From NCBI GenBank assembly GCA_028872955.1, contig JAGWNX010000041.1, forward strand, positions 1 to 33,506: 33,506 nt of DNA, in the 5' to 3' direction. Both the position numbers and the translations under genes were made by a program. Position 1 is the first letter of the stretch. Each line of letters starts with the position of its first letter. The stretch comes from Acidobacteriota bacterium (GTDB lineage Bacteria > Acidobacteriota > Terriglobia > Terriglobales > Acidobacteriaceae). Of this stretch, positions 15,788 through 25,238 are shown in pieces. The notes under the pieces are model-generated. The model saw only the letters and a list, made by a program, of their open reading frames with translations, made no database searches and had not been told where the DNA came from.

Positions 15788-18306
15788 AGCTCGCGCATGG
15801 TGTAGCTTCCGGGCGTGGTCAGCGTAAACGTAGCATCCGTCGCCGCTCCGCGCGCACAGCCGGTACACGGCGCGGTGCCTTGCAGCAGCTGCACCTGGCT
15901 GGCAGGATGGAGGCGGTGATAGAGCAGCGTTGCCGTCTGCACTCCGCCTGGCACCACCACGCGCAACTCGCCTGGTTGACGGAGCGATACCTCGATCAGC
16001 CCTTGCGGCGTGGGCACGGTGCCCTCCACAAAACTCAGGTCCTGCAACCGGGGCGCGATGCGGGCACTGGTATAGCCGGGCGCGGTTGGGGTCACGCCCA
16101 GCAGGTGCTCCATCATCCATGAGGTTGGCCCGGCCGACCAGCCATGCGCCATGGAGACGAAGTAACCGCTCGTGCCGTCGGCCTGCAGCGACAGGTGCGG
16201 GTTCGACTTCGGCCAGCGCCGATCGTAGTTCTCCCACAGGCTGGTGGCCCCTTCGTCCAGCATGGCTCCCCAGTAGCTGCGGATCCAGCGCAACGCTGCC
16301 TCGTCGTGACCCAGGGCAGACATGGCCTGCAACAGGTAGGCTCCAAAGTAGGGTGTAATCGCGGGGTCCTCAGGCGTCTCCTGCTGCACGTGCGACAGCA
16401 CCTGGTCCCACAGCACGGCGCGATGTGCTGTGTCGGTGGCCGAGGTGTCCTGCAGCGCCAGGGTGGCCAGCGCGTTCATCTGCCAGCCAGTGCCATAGGT
16501 CATGCCGGGGCCTTGCATGGCGAGTGCCGCAGAGGTGACGCGCTGTGCGATGCTGGCGTAGCGCGCGGCGTTGGCCTCGTCTCCCATGGCGCGCAGCAGC
16601 CGCACTGCTGCCTGGTAGCCACGCACGAATTGCAACTGTGTGCCCACGCGCGCCGGCTCGGTGCTGGCGTAGAGTTCCGGAGCCCAATCCACAAACAGCC
16701 ACTGGTGGCGCGGGTTGGTGAACGTGCCCGTCGCGTCCAGTCCGGAGTCCATGGCTGCCAGCACGCGCAGCAGCGCGTCGTGCTGGGCACGCAGCATGGC
16801 CAGGTCGCCACTCCGCTGGTAAAGCCCTTCGACCGAGGTGATCCACAGGGCAGAGTAGCCGGGGATACCGTTCACATCCTCCACCTTGGCCGGTACCAGA
16901 TGACGCAGCGTGTCCTCGATCAGCCGCGCATCGCCGAAGACCTCCGAGATGACCGGGCCGGCAACATCCAGATCGCCCACCCAGCGGCCGCGGTCGCGTT
17001 TGGGTGCATCCCAGATGTCGTCCTGCATGCAGAGATGCGCAGTGTATGCGCCGGTCTCCCAGATGCGATCGAGCTGCGCGTCGGAGGAGTGGAAGCTGCC
17101 GCGATAGGTGACCGGGTAGTAGATGCCCTCCAGCCGCAGGGCAGAGAAGTGCAGTGTGGCGCAGCCGCGTAGAAAGCGCACCCGGGCGTAGCGAAAGGCA
17201 GACTTGGGGCCGCGCGCCTCGCCGTGTGGCGGCACCAGCAGGAGGTTGGTGCCCAGATAGTTGCCACCCTGCTGGCCGCTGCTCAGCCCGGTGCTCATGG
17301 CCTCAATCTCTGACTCGCCATAGGCCACGGAGAGTGTGGACGGACAGTCTGCGGCAGACTGAACGTACAAGCGGCCCGCCACCTCGCGGCCAAAGTCCAG
17401 CAGCAGCGCCGGGGCGTCCGCATCCATCGGCTCTGCGAGGCCGCGAATGCGCAGGTCCGCGGCATCGGGTCGGGTAAGCGACTCGGCATTTTCAATGGCA
17501 GCGGTGCCCGGGTAGAGATTGGTCACCGCTGCAGGCGGCAGCGCGTAGGTTCGCAGCCAGGGAGACATGCCCCGGTAGCCAGGCCAGGCGTACATGCCAG
17601 CGTCAGCGTTCCACTGGAAGAAGTCGATGTTGCTCTCCACGGGGCCAAGGCTCTGCACTGCGGGCCAGGTGCTGTCGTCGAATCCGGGCTGTTCCCAGTC
17701 CTTGGCAGCGGCCGTGGTGCTGCGCCAGCTTGCGTCGGAGTAAAGCAGCGGTGGCGCGTCCTGGGCCGGGGCTGCGGGGACGAGCTTGACCGCAAGCACC
17801 TCGCCGTAGGTCAGCTGAAGGGTTGCGTCGGAGCCCGCAGCCGCGACAATGCCGTGGCCGCGAACGGCCTGAATGGCGAGCGTGTTTTCGCCGCGCCGTA
17901 GCGCAGCAGAGACCTCCACATGGAAGACGCGAAACCCGATGGGCGCGTTGATGTCACTGTGGAACTCGGCAACGGCCTTGCCGTTCAGATAGATGGTTGC
18001 CTGGCGCGGCCCGGCAACGTAGAGCGTAGCGGCAGCCGGCACCTGAGCCAGCACAAAGCGTTTGCGGAAGTAGTGCGGTGCGACACGCAGGTCAGGCCGG
18101 TTCCAAGAGTAGTGGCTGCGATTGGGCAGCAGCGCTGTGACGTCGCCCTTGGTCCACAGGTACTCCTCTGGCAGCTGTGCGCGCTGGTCGTCGCCTGCAG
18201 CGGCGCTCAGGCCGCGTGTGGGGTCCAGCCAGCGCGTCGCGGTGGTCTGGGCTGTGAGAGGCAAGGCGAACAGCAGCAGGGCAAGTGCGGAGCGAAGGCG
18301 TGTCAT
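15781..18306 (-). CDS. GH78-family alpha-L-rhamnosidase-like protein, secreted, with altered general-acid motif
   Basis: 841 residues. The ATG at 18306 is chosen because it starts a clean signal peptide (MTRLRSALALLLFALPLTAQ); the upstream extension of the frame is basic and unlike a leader. N-terminal beta-sandwich domains (WYFRKRF-like strands, LYVAGPRQATIYLNGK, GENTLAIQAVRGHG) precede the (alpha/alpha)6 barrel and a C-terminal beta domain. The general-acid motif reads DAPKRDRGRW (bases about 16975-17010) where the other GH78 here has DCPHREKLGW, so Asp replaces the usual Glu. The general-base side SLWENYDRRWP keeps its Glu. The protein belongs to the family, but its activity may differ from simple rhamnosidase. 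It sits alone, convergent with maoC. Confidence 0.85.
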   Translation of the reverse strand: MTRLRSALALLLFALPLTAQTTATRWLDPTRGLSAAAGDDQRAQLPEEYLWTKGDVTALLPNRSHYSWNRPDLRVAPHYFRKRFVLAQVPAAATLYVAGPRQATIYLNGKAVAEFHSDINAPIGFRVFHVEVSAALRRGENTLAIQAVRGHGIVAAAGSDATLQLTYGEVLAVKLVPAAPAQDAPPLLYSDASWRSTTAAAKDWEQPGFDDSTWPAVQSLGPVESNIDFFQWNADAGMYAWPGYRGMSPWLRTYALPPAAVTNLYPGTAAIENAESLTRPDAADLRIRGLAEPMDADAPALLLDFGREVAGRLYVQSAADCPSTLSVAYGESEIEAMSTGLSSGQQGGNYLGTNLLLVPPHGEARGPKSAFRYARVRFLRGCATLHFSALRLEGIYYPVTYRGSFHSSDAQLDRIWETGAYTAHLCMQDDIWDAPKRDRGRWVGDLDVAGPVISEVFGDARLIEDTLRHLVPAKVEDVNGIPGYSALWITSVEGLYQRSGDLAMLRAQHDALLRVLAAMDSGLDATGTFTNPRHQWLFVDWAPELYASTEPARVGTQLQFVRGYQAAVRLLRAMGDEANAARYASIAQRVTSAALAMQGPGMTYGTGWQMNALATLALQDTSATDTAHRAVLWDQVLSHVQQETPEDPAITPYFGAYLLQAMSALGHDEAALRWIRSYWGAMLDEGATSLWENYDRRWPKSNPHLSLQADGTSGYFVSMAHGWSAGPTSWMMEHLLGVTPTAPGYTSARIAPRLQDLSFVEGTVPTPQGLIEVSLRQPGELRVVVPGGVQTATLLYHRLHPASQVQLLQGTAPCTGCARGAATDATFTLTTPGSYTMRELP

Positions 18307-18430
18307 AGCGTGGGGAATCCGAGCCGGAACGGCACTGCCCACTATAGCGCAGCGCATGCCTCGGCTGGCCGCCTGTCGCCAGGGGTGCCGCGCCTCGGAA
18401 TGGTGGCCGCCATCGTCTGCTGCGGTATGG

Positions 18431-19324
18431 CTACGGCGCGGCTGTTGCCAGCGCGGGCAGCTCTTCCACATCGACGCCGACCTTGAGCGCCTGCACGCCG
18501 CCGCCCAGAATCAGGCCACGCAGCGGACTCACGTCGCTGAAGTCTCTGCCCCAGGAGACGGTGATGTGGTCGGTCCCGGGGACCACGTTGTTCGTCGGAT
18601 CCAAATCGAGCCAACCCTCGCCCGGGCAGTAGACCGAGATCCAGGCATGGGAGGCGTCGGCTCCTACCAGCCGCTCCTGGCCGGGCGGCGGAGTGGTGCG
18701 CAGATATCCGCTCACGTAGCGGGCCGCGAGTCCCAGCGAGCGCAGCATCGCGATCTGCATCTGCGCAAAGTCCTGGCAGACGCCGCGTCGCCGCGCAAAG
18801 ACCTCGTCCACCGTGGTGCTTACACTGGTCGCATTGGGCTGAAAGCGAAATTCGCGGTGGAGGCGATCCGTCAGCTCCAGCAGCCCTTCGCGCAGCGGTC
18901 TGGCCGGGGTCAGCGACTGACGGGCGTAGCCTGCAAACTCCGAACGCAGGCGGATGCGTGGCGATTCAAAGCGAAACTGGTAGGCATCCAGTCCGCTGGT
19001 GCTGTGGTCCTGCGGCAGCAGGGCGGCCGCCTCCTCCCAGCGTACGGAGCTTCCATACGTCGGCGTTGTGGCCAGCACCTCCACCTCACTCTGTGCCTCC
19101 ACAACCAGGTCGCGGTGGGGCTCCTGGATGGAGAACAGGTGCAGTGTATTGCCGTAGTAGTCTTCGCGTTCAATCACCTCTCCGGGCACTGGGGAAAGGT
19201 TCAGAGTGAACGACTCCAGCCGCTGCGTGGCCAGGGCGCGCGGCCGCAGGCAGGCCAGGTGATTGCCTACCGACACCGGATAGTTGTACCGGTACGCCGT
19301 TCGATGAGTGACCTTGTATCTCAT
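18431..19324 (-). CDS. transglutaminase-like protease-fold protein (short form)
   Basis: 297 residues. The bacterial transglutaminase-like N-terminal domain (MRYKVTHRTAYRYNYPVS, residues 1-85) is followed by a core with a complete catalytic triad. This is C183 in RRGVCQDFAQ, H226 in ASHAWISVY and D242 in WLDLDPTNN. No signal peptide, so cytoplasmic. It is the last gene of a three-gene operon and its ATG overlaps the ATP-grasp/alpha-E stop as ATGA. In such operons the transglutaminase-fold proteins are thought to act as peptidases or amide-bond processing enzymes on the product of the ATP-grasp partner; the product is not known. Confidence 0.9.
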   Translation of the reverse strand: MRYKVTHRTAYRYNYPVSVGNHLACLRPRALATQRLESFTLNLSPVPGEVIEREDYYGNTLHLFSIQEPHRDLVVEAQSEVEVLATTPTYGSSVRWEEAAALLPQDHSTSGLDAYQFRFESPRIRLRSEFAGYARQSLTPARPLREGLLELTDRLHREFRFQPNATSVSTTVDEVFARRRGVCQDFAQMQIAMLRSLGLAARYVSGYLRTTPPPGQERLVGADASHAWISVYCPGEGWLDLDPTNNVVPGTDHITVSWGRDFSDVSPLRGLILGGGVQALKVGVDVEELPALATAAP

Positions 19325-21834
19325 TGTCCGATGTTGATCGCCAGCGTTCTTGCGTGGTTGAAGTAGCGGCTCGAGAGGTTATCGGACCATGTGAGCAGGA
19401 GCTCTTCCGTCTCATCCAGGAGCCGCCGCAGGCGCAGGATGCCACTGCTGCTGCGCGCCGTCTGCAGTGCGTCCGGCAGCGGGTAGGACACCTTGCGCAT
19501 GTCAAAGCTGCGCAGCCGCTCCAGCGCGTGCTGCATCGCCTGCAGATCCTCCGGCAGGTGGCGCGGCAGCTTGCGATAGTGGTGGACGATGTGGGCCAGC
19601 TGAAAGTCCAGCGATCGCGGGTTGGACTGATCTGCCATCAGCATGTCCATCACCGGCAGCGGTTGCAGGGTGGTAAAGTACCGCGAGCGATAGGTCACGG
19701 AGCTGTCGGCCACCTCCAGCAACAGCTCCAGCAGGGGCCAGTCCTTCTCGGCAAAGGGGCGCGCCAGCTCGCGCAGCAGGCGCGTGTTGAAGAGCGCACG
19801 TTCTACCCGGCGGCCCAGGCTCAGAAAGATCCAATCCTGACCGCGCACAATGTTCTCGCGCTCCATGCCGGAGAAGCCGGAGAGCAGCTCCATGCAGTTG
19901 GAGAGGATCGGCGGGTAGGCCATCAGGGTCTCCTCCGGCGTAGTCGGCAAGACGTCTCGCAGCTTGCCCAGCAGATGCGTCATGTCCGTGGAGAGCCGGT
20001 CGCGGACCTTGCCCCCGGTCTGGTGAATCTGACCAAGCGTGAAGGGCAGACTGTCCGCGCGGGAGCCATCGGTCAGTACGGAGAGCAACTCCTGCTCAAA
20101 GCGCTGGGGCAGGGTCAGGGCCTTGCGGCTCTTGGGCAGCTTGCCGCCTTCGATGCCGAGCGTCTGGAACAAGGCCAGCAGGCAGTCCAGCTCATCTCGG
20201 CCTGCCCGCGGCACGCGCCACACCACGGTGCGCAACACCCGCGTGGTGTCCTCGGCACGTTCGACGTACCGGCCCAGCCAGTACAGGTTGTGCGCCACAC
20301 TGCTGGGGATGCAGGGTTTGTCGTGCCGCAGCTCGATCTGCTTGTTCTTGGGACGCAGCATGGTGAAGGTGTCGACCGGGCTGTCCGAGAGTACCCACAC
20401 GTCCTTGCTGTGGCCGCCGCGCTGCATGGAGACGACGGAGTTATCCTTGCTGGCCACGCGTGCCAGGCCGCCGGGCATGACGGTCCAGCCATTGCCGGTG
20501 TTCACGGCGTAGACCCGCAGCACCAGGCTGCGAGACGCGATGCTGCCGTGCTCCCACACGGGCCCGCGTGAAAGGGCCACCTGCTCCTGCGCCACGTAGT
20601 CGTACGGGGCGGCGCGCAGTCTGGCGGCAAACCGCTCGCGCTCCTCCGGGCTCAGGTCGCTGCCAAAGACCGGCTCCATGGCGCGCGAGGGGAAGGCCGG
20701 CTTGACGACCAGAGACTCAAGGTTCTGCAGCACCCACTCCAGCGCGTAGGGCTGGCCGCACCACCAGGTGGCGACGGAGGGCAGCTTCAGGCTCTCGCCG
20801 CGCAGCAGCTGGCAAAGCCCGGGTAGAAACGGCATGATGGCGGCAGACTCGATGACGCCGCTGCCCAGCGCATTTGCTACGCGCACATTGCCTGCCACAA
20901 TGGCATCCACCAGCCCGGGCACGCCCAGCAGAGAGTCTCCGCGCAGCTCCAGCGGATCGCAGAAGCTGTCATCGACGCGCCGCAGAATGACATCGACCCG
21001 CTCCAGCCCTTCGACGGTCTTCAGGAACACGGTGCGATCCCGCACGGTCAGGTCGGCCCCTTCTACCAGCGTAAAGCCGAGGTAGCGCGCAATGTAGGAG
21101 TGTTCAAAGTACGTCTCGTTATGCGGGCCCGGCGTCAGCAGTACGATGCGCGGGCTGTGCGTGCCCGCCAGCGACAGCAGCGCCTCGCGCTGCGCCCGGA
21201 AGAAGGGTGCCAGCCGCATCACGTTCGAGTCGCGGAACAGGTCCGGCATCACGTTGGAGACGATGGTGCGGTTCTCCAGCGCATAGCCGCTGCCTGAGGG
21301 GGCCTGGGTGCGGTCGGAGAGTACCCACCACTGCCCGTCCGGCGACCGCGCCAGATCGACGCCGATCATATGTAAATAGCTCTGCGTGGGGACTGGCACG
21401 CCCACCAGCGAACGGAGAAATGCCGGGTTGGCGAAGAGCAGCTCCGCCGGCAGATTGCCGCTGGCCAGCAACGTCTGGCGGCCATACATATCCGCCACAA
21501 TCTGGCTTAGCAACTGGGCCCGCTGCACAATTCCAGCTTCGATGCTCTGCCACTCGCCCGCAGGCAGCAGCAGCGGAATCATGTCGATCTTCCACGGGCG
21601 ATTGACTCCCTGCGGGTCGCCGTAGATGTTGTAGGTGATGCCGTTCTCGCGAATGCGACGCTCGGCCCTGGCCCAGCGCTGGCCCAGCTCCTCCGGCCCC
21701 AGCTCGTCCATCGCCTCCATCAGGGCGGCCCAGTGCGGGCGGCATGCGCCCTCAGCAGACGACATCTCGTCGTAGGCGTCCTGCTCCTCCAGCGGAGGGT
21801 GGTAGAGTTCGACCGTCATGCTGCGTTCACTCAT
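19321..21834 (-). CDS. circularly permuted ATP-grasp / alpha-E fusion protein
   Basis: 837 residues. Residues 1 to about 490 are the circularly permuted ATP-grasp type (DUF404/DUF407). Segments include GITYNIYGD, RPWKIDMIPLLL, LTPGPHNETYFEHSYIARYLGF, LRRVDDSFCDPLELR, KPAFPSRAMEPVFG and VMPGGLARVAS. Residues about 510-830 form the helical alpha-E domain (DUF403), beginning IPSSVAHNLYWLGRYVERAEDTTR. The two halves are separate genes in many bacteria; here they are fused. ATP-grasp members ligate carboxylates to amines using ATP; for this group the substrate is unknown and amide or peptide synthesis has been proposed from gene neighbourhoods. It is coupled by ATGA overlaps to transglutaminase genes on both sides, so all three proteins are likely made in step. 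Confidence 0.93.
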   Translation of the reverse strand: MSERSMTVELYHPPLEEQDAYDEMSSAEGACRPHWAALMEAMDELGPEELGQRWARAERRIRENGITYNIYGDPQGVNRPWKIDMIPLLLPAGEWQSIEAGIVQRAQLLSQIVADMYGRQTLLASGNLPAELLFANPAFLRSLVGVPVPTQSYLHMIGVDLARSPDGQWWVLSDRTQAPSGSGYALENRTIVSNVMPDLFRDSNVMRLAPFFRAQREALLSLAGTHSPRIVLLTPGPHNETYFEHSYIARYLGFTLVEGADLTVRDRTVFLKTVEGLERVDVILRRVDDSFCDPLELRGDSLLGVPGLVDAIVAGNVRVANALGSGVIESAAIMPFLPGLCQLLRGESLKLPSVATWWCGQPYALEWVLQNLESLVVKPAFPSRAMEPVFGSDLSPEERERFAARLRAAPYDYVAQEQVALSRGPVWEHGSIASRSLVLRVYAVNTGNGWTVMPGGLARVASKDNSVVSMQRGGHSKDVWVLSDSPVDTFTMLRPKNKQIELRHDKPCIPSSVAHNLYWLGRYVERAEDTTRVLRTVVWRVPRAGRDELDCLLALFQTLGIEGGKLPKSRKALTLPQRFEQELLSVLTDGSRADSLPFTLGQIHQTGGKVRDRLSTDMTHLLGKLRDVLPTTPEETLMAYPPILSNCMELLSGFSGMERENIVRGQDWIFLSLGRRVERALFNTRLLRELARPFAEKDWPLLELLLEVADSSVTYRSRYFTTLQPLPVMDMLMADQSNPRSLDFQLAHIVHHYRKLPRHLPEDLQAMQHALERLRSFDMRKVSYPLPDALQTARSSSGILRLRRLLDETEELLLTWSDNLSSRYFNHARTLAINIGQ

Positions 21835-24800
21835 GGCTCAACAGCTAGTTTCTGCGCTGGCGGTGGCATGCGCAAGTCTAACGTGCCGGGGAAGATCGGG
21901 TTGATCTCCTCGGCTGGCAGCGTGATGGCGACGCGAGTCGTATGCTGCACAACAAAGCGCTCGTTGCGGCGCTCCTCGGCGGCTGCCGCATCGGCAGGCA
22001 ACCCGGTGTAGAAGCGGCCCTCCGGGGCCTGGACGTGATAAACACAGCGGGCGATCGAGCAGCTATCCCAGCGGTCGATCAGGTCAAACACCAGCGGCGC
22101 GTGCACCGGCACCGTGGGGTGGAGCGTGGCCGAGAGCTGGCGCGCCCGGTAGCGCACGCCGGCCGCCGCCGTTGCGGGCTCCTGCAGCAACTGCAGGGGC
22201 ACATGGCGGCCGTTACAGGTCACCATGTAGCGCGACAGCTCGGCAAAGCCGCGCAGCGTCACCTGCAGCCGCTCCAGGGAGGAGTCCACGCTGCGCACGG
22301 TGCGGCCGGAGACGGACTCCTCTGCCAGCACATTCCAGGGCTCCAGTGCCTGGCGCAGCTCCAGCTCCACACCCTCCACGCTGACCGCGCCGATCCTGGG
22401 GAAGCGGAACTCCCAGTGCGGCATGAACCACCCGCGCTGCAGCCCCACGCCGGCCCGTTGCAACGCCGCCAGCACCTCGTCGAAGTCACGCTGCACCACA
22501 TGCGGCAGCATGTAGCGATCGTGCAGCGCCGTACCCCAGCGCACCAGCTCACCATCGTAGGGCTGCTTCCAGAACATGCATACCACCGCGCGGATGAGCA
22601 GCATCTGCAACAGATTCATGTGCAGGTGCGGCGGCATCTCAAAGGCGCGCAGCTCCAGCAGGCCCAGTTGCAGTCCATAGCCCGGCGGCGGGTACAGCTT
22701 GTCTACGCAGAACTCCGCCCGGTGGGTGTTGCCCGTCATGTCGGCCAGCAGGTTACGAAACAGGCCGTCGATGGTCTCCGGCGGGCAGGCGTCTGCCGGG
22801 GGCAGGTTGCGCATCGCCACCTCCAGCTCATACAGCGCATCCATGCGCGCCTCGTCCACGCGCGGGTACTGGCTGGTGGGGCCGACATACAGGCCAGAGA
22901 ACAGGTAGGAGAGCGAGGGGTGGTTCTGCCAGAAGATCAGCATGCTGCGCAGCAGATCGGGACGACGCAGCAATGGGCTCTCCGGCACCGAGGGACCGCC
23001 CAGCACGATGTGGCTGCCACCGCCGGTGGTGCGGTGTGCGCCGTCCCAGGCATATTTGCTGGTGGTCAGGCGCGCACGGCTGGCCTCAGCATCCAGCAGA
23101 GTGCAGGTCCGCTCCAGTTCGTCCCAGTTGCGCGCGGGCGGCAGGTTGATCTCCAGCACGCCGGGGTCCGGCGTTACGCTGAAGCACTGCATGCGCGGAT
23201 CGGGCACCGGTGCATAGCCCTCCAGCCACACCGGAACCTGCAGATGCCGGCAGGTATCTTCGACCGCGCTGATCAGATCCAGATAATCGGCCAGCACCGC
23301 GATGAACGGCAGAAAGACGTGCATGCGGCCCTGACGCACCTGCACGCAGAGGGCAGAGCGCACCAGCACGGGCGCGGTTGCGGGGTCTGCCGCCACTGCT
23401 GGCAGCGGGTCACGCTCCGGCACCTGCTGGAAGAGCTCCGGGCGGTGCAGGGGAGTCTCCGGCAGGCGCACCTTGTCGGCAAACGGAGCCTCATCCATAG
23501 CATAGTGCAGCTCGTCCGGTGCCACCCAGGGCATGGCCTCCAGCGGAATCCGGTAACCGATCGGCGAGTCGCCCGGCGAGAGCTCCAGCAGGCGCTGCCG
23601 AGCGAACCAGAGTTGGCTCGACCAGCGAATGGCTCCGCCAAACTCGCGCCGTCGCAACGGCAGCAGGTAGCCGGTTGGCTGGCGAACGGTCTCCACCACA
23701 ATGCGGCTTCCGCTGCTGGTGGCTCCACGGCCAGTGCCCGCAGGTGGCAGCAGCGGTTCGTCCGCTGGCGGCTCGTAGGCCGGCAGAATATTCTCTGCGC
23801 TTACCTGCAGCCGCTGCGAAAGCGCCTCGATCAAGCGCAGCGCATCGGAGTTGGTGAGGCCGTAGTGTGTGTGCTCGTCCGCAATCAGCGAGGCGTCCTG
23901 CCACACCGGAACCTTGTCCGTGCGCCAGTAGCAGCTCAGGATCCAGCGGGGCAGCGGCTCCCCCGGATACCATTTGCCCTGGCCAAAGTGCAGCAGCGCA
24001 CCCTCGCCCAGGTGCTGGTGCAAGCCCTGCAGCAGAGCCATGCCCCGCGTGCGCTTCTCTTCGCCGATCGCCTCCAGGTTCCACTCCGGTCTCTCGGGAT
24101 GATCAACGCTGACGTAGGTCGGCTCGCCGCCCATCGTCAGACGCACATCGTGGTCCTCGAGCATGGTGTCGATCTGGTGTGCCACCCTGCGGATGGCCTG
24201 CCACTCCTCGTCCGAGAAAGGCCGCGCCAGGCTGCGCTGCTGATTCACGCGCTGGAGCTGAAAGCTGTACGTAAACTCCGTATCCACCGGGGCCACCGTG
24301 CCCACAATCGGTGCAGCCTGCCGGGCATCTGGCGTGCAGTAGAGCGGCAGATGGCCCTCCGCCGCCAGCGCGCCAGAGGTTGGGTCCAGCCCGATCCAGC
24401 CTGCGCCGGGCACATAGGCTTCCACCCAGGCGTGCAGCTCGGCACTATCTTCGGTGCGGCCGGTCTCACCTGTCTCATCGGCAAGCTGGATGAGGTAGCC
24501 AGAGACGAAGCGCGCCGCAATGCCCAGCTCACGCAGCAGCTGCACCAGCAGCCAGGCCGTGTCGCGGCACGATCCGATGCGTCCCGACAGCGTCTCTGCG
24601 CAGCGCTGCACGCCCTCTTCCAGTCGCGTGGTGTAGCGAATCGTGTCGCGGACTTTGCGCGTCACGCCCAGCAGCAACGCAACCGTGTCCGTGTTGCCGC
24701 TACCCAGACCGCCCAGAAAGCTGCGCAACTCCGGACCGGGCTCAGTTACCTGCAACCATGGCTGCAGGTCGTGCTGCATGGCCTGCGCGTAGGTGAAGGG

Positions 24801-25106
24801 ATAGCGGTCAAAGCCGACGTCCAGCAGAAAGTCAAAGGGATTGATGGGTGACAGATCCACAACCAGTGCCACTTCAACCGCCAGCTCTGTGGCCGGTGAC
24901 GGAAACAACACCGTCGCACACTGGTTCATATGCGGGTCCAGCTGCCACTTCAGCAGGTGGTTCAGTGGGGACACCTGCAGCGCGTAGCTGAGAACGGGCG
25001 TCTTGACATGCAGGCACGGGCGAAGGCGAAGAACGTGCGGACCGAGCGACGTAGGGGCGCTATACCGGTACACAGACCGGTGCCTGAGTGCAATTTGGAG
25101 TCCCAT
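21831..25106 (-). CDS. large transglutaminase / DUF2126 protein
   Basis: 1091 residues from ATG 25106; this start gives MGLQIALRHRSVYRYSAP, the standard opening of the transglutaminase-like N-terminal domain, whereas the upstream frame is unstructured. The transglutaminase core carries C180 (GRIGSCRDTAW), H225 (AELHAWVEAY) and D241 (WIGLDPTSG). From about residue 310 to the end lies DUF2126, opening HDVRLTMGGEPTYVSVDHPE and including HFGQGKWYPGEPLPRW and TTGGGSHIVLGGPS. The length is normal for the family. First gene of the operon, with a 132-bp divergent region shared with the response regulator. It probably works with the ATP-grasp/alpha-E protein; chemistry unknown. Confidence 0.92.
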   Translation of the reverse strand: MGLQIALRHRSVYRYSAPTSLGPHVLRLRPCLHVKTPVLSYALQVSPLNHLLKWQLDPHMNQCATVLFPSPATELAVEVALVVDLSPINPFDFLLDVGFDRYPFTYAQAMQHDLQPWLQVTEPGPELRSFLGGLGSGNTDTVALLLGVTRKVRDTIRYTTRLEEGVQRCAETLSGRIGSCRDTAWLLVQLLRELGIAARFVSGYLIQLADETGETGRTEDSAELHAWVEAYVPGAGWIGLDPTSGALAAEGHLPLYCTPDARQAAPIVGTVAPVDTEFTYSFQLQRVNQQRSLARPFSDEEWQAIRRVAHQIDTMLEDHDVRLTMGGEPTYVSVDHPERPEWNLEAIGEEKRTRGMALLQGLHQHLGEGALLHFGQGKWYPGEPLPRWILSCYWRTDKVPVWQDASLIADEHTHYGLTNSDALRLIEALSQRLQVSAENILPAYEPPADEPLLPPAGTGRGATSSGSRIVVETVRQPTGYLLPLRRREFGGAIRWSSQLWFARQRLLELSPGDSPIGYRIPLEAMPWVAPDELHYAMDEAPFADKVRLPETPLHRPELFQQVPERDPLPAVAADPATAPVLVRSALCVQVRQGRMHVFLPFIAVLADYLDLISAVEDTCRHLQVPVWLEGYAPVPDPRMQCFSVTPDPGVLEINLPPARNWDELERTCTLLDAEASRARLTTSKYAWDGAHRTTGGGSHIVLGGPSVPESPLLRRPDLLRSMLIFWQNHPSLSYLFSGLYVGPTSQYPRVDEARMDALYELEVAMRNLPPADACPPETIDGLFRNLLADMTGNTHRAEFCVDKLYPPPGYGLQLGLLELRAFEMPPHLHMNLLQMLLIRAVVCMFWKQPYDGELVRWGTALHDRYMLPHVVQRDFDEVLAALQRAGVGLQRGWFMPHWEFRFPRIGAVSVEGVELELRQALEPWNVLAEESVSGRTVRSVDSSLERLQVTLRGFAELSRYMVTCNGRHVPLQLLQEPATAAAGVRYRARQLSATLHPTVPVHAPLVFDLIDRWDSCSIARCVYHVQAPEGRFYTGLPADAAAAEERRNERFVVQHTTRVAITLPAEEINPIFPGTLDLRMPPPAQKLAVEP

Positions 25107-25190
25107 GCTCTCTTGTACCACGCGTAGCCGGGCGTTTCTACGGCGTTGTCGGCAGGTATGCGGGCACTGCCATGCGCCACCGCCTTGCCC

Positions 25191-25218
25191 TCGACCGCTC
25201 TGGAATTGCATTTATGCT
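25191..25218 (+). promoter_or_regulatory. possible sigma-70 promoter of the two-component operon
   Basis: TCGACC (25191-25196) and TATGCT (25213-25218) are 16 bp apart, each matching 4 of 6 consensus bases, and end about 20 bp before the response-regulator start. Plausible by position and composition only. Confidence 0.3.
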
Positions 25219-25238
25219 GAGTACTGCGGAGTCGCCCG

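Noticed and set aside
18316-18330. Fifth operator copy upstream of the second GH78 gene (AATCCGAGCCGGAAC)
   Set aside because: The arms are shifted (spacer shorter than 5) and the left arm lacks TTCC. It does not match the other four closely enough.
21942-24851. 969-codon open frame on the plus strand
   Set aside because: It lies entirely opposite the DUF2126 transglutaminase, which has full family motifs and a catalytic triad. The plus-strand product has no recognisable domain and the composition of a high-GC shadow frame.
25194-25212. ATTCC on the minus strand in the transglutaminase/response-regulator gap
   Set aside because: Only the left half matches; the right half reads GTCGA instead of GGAA at the required spacing.
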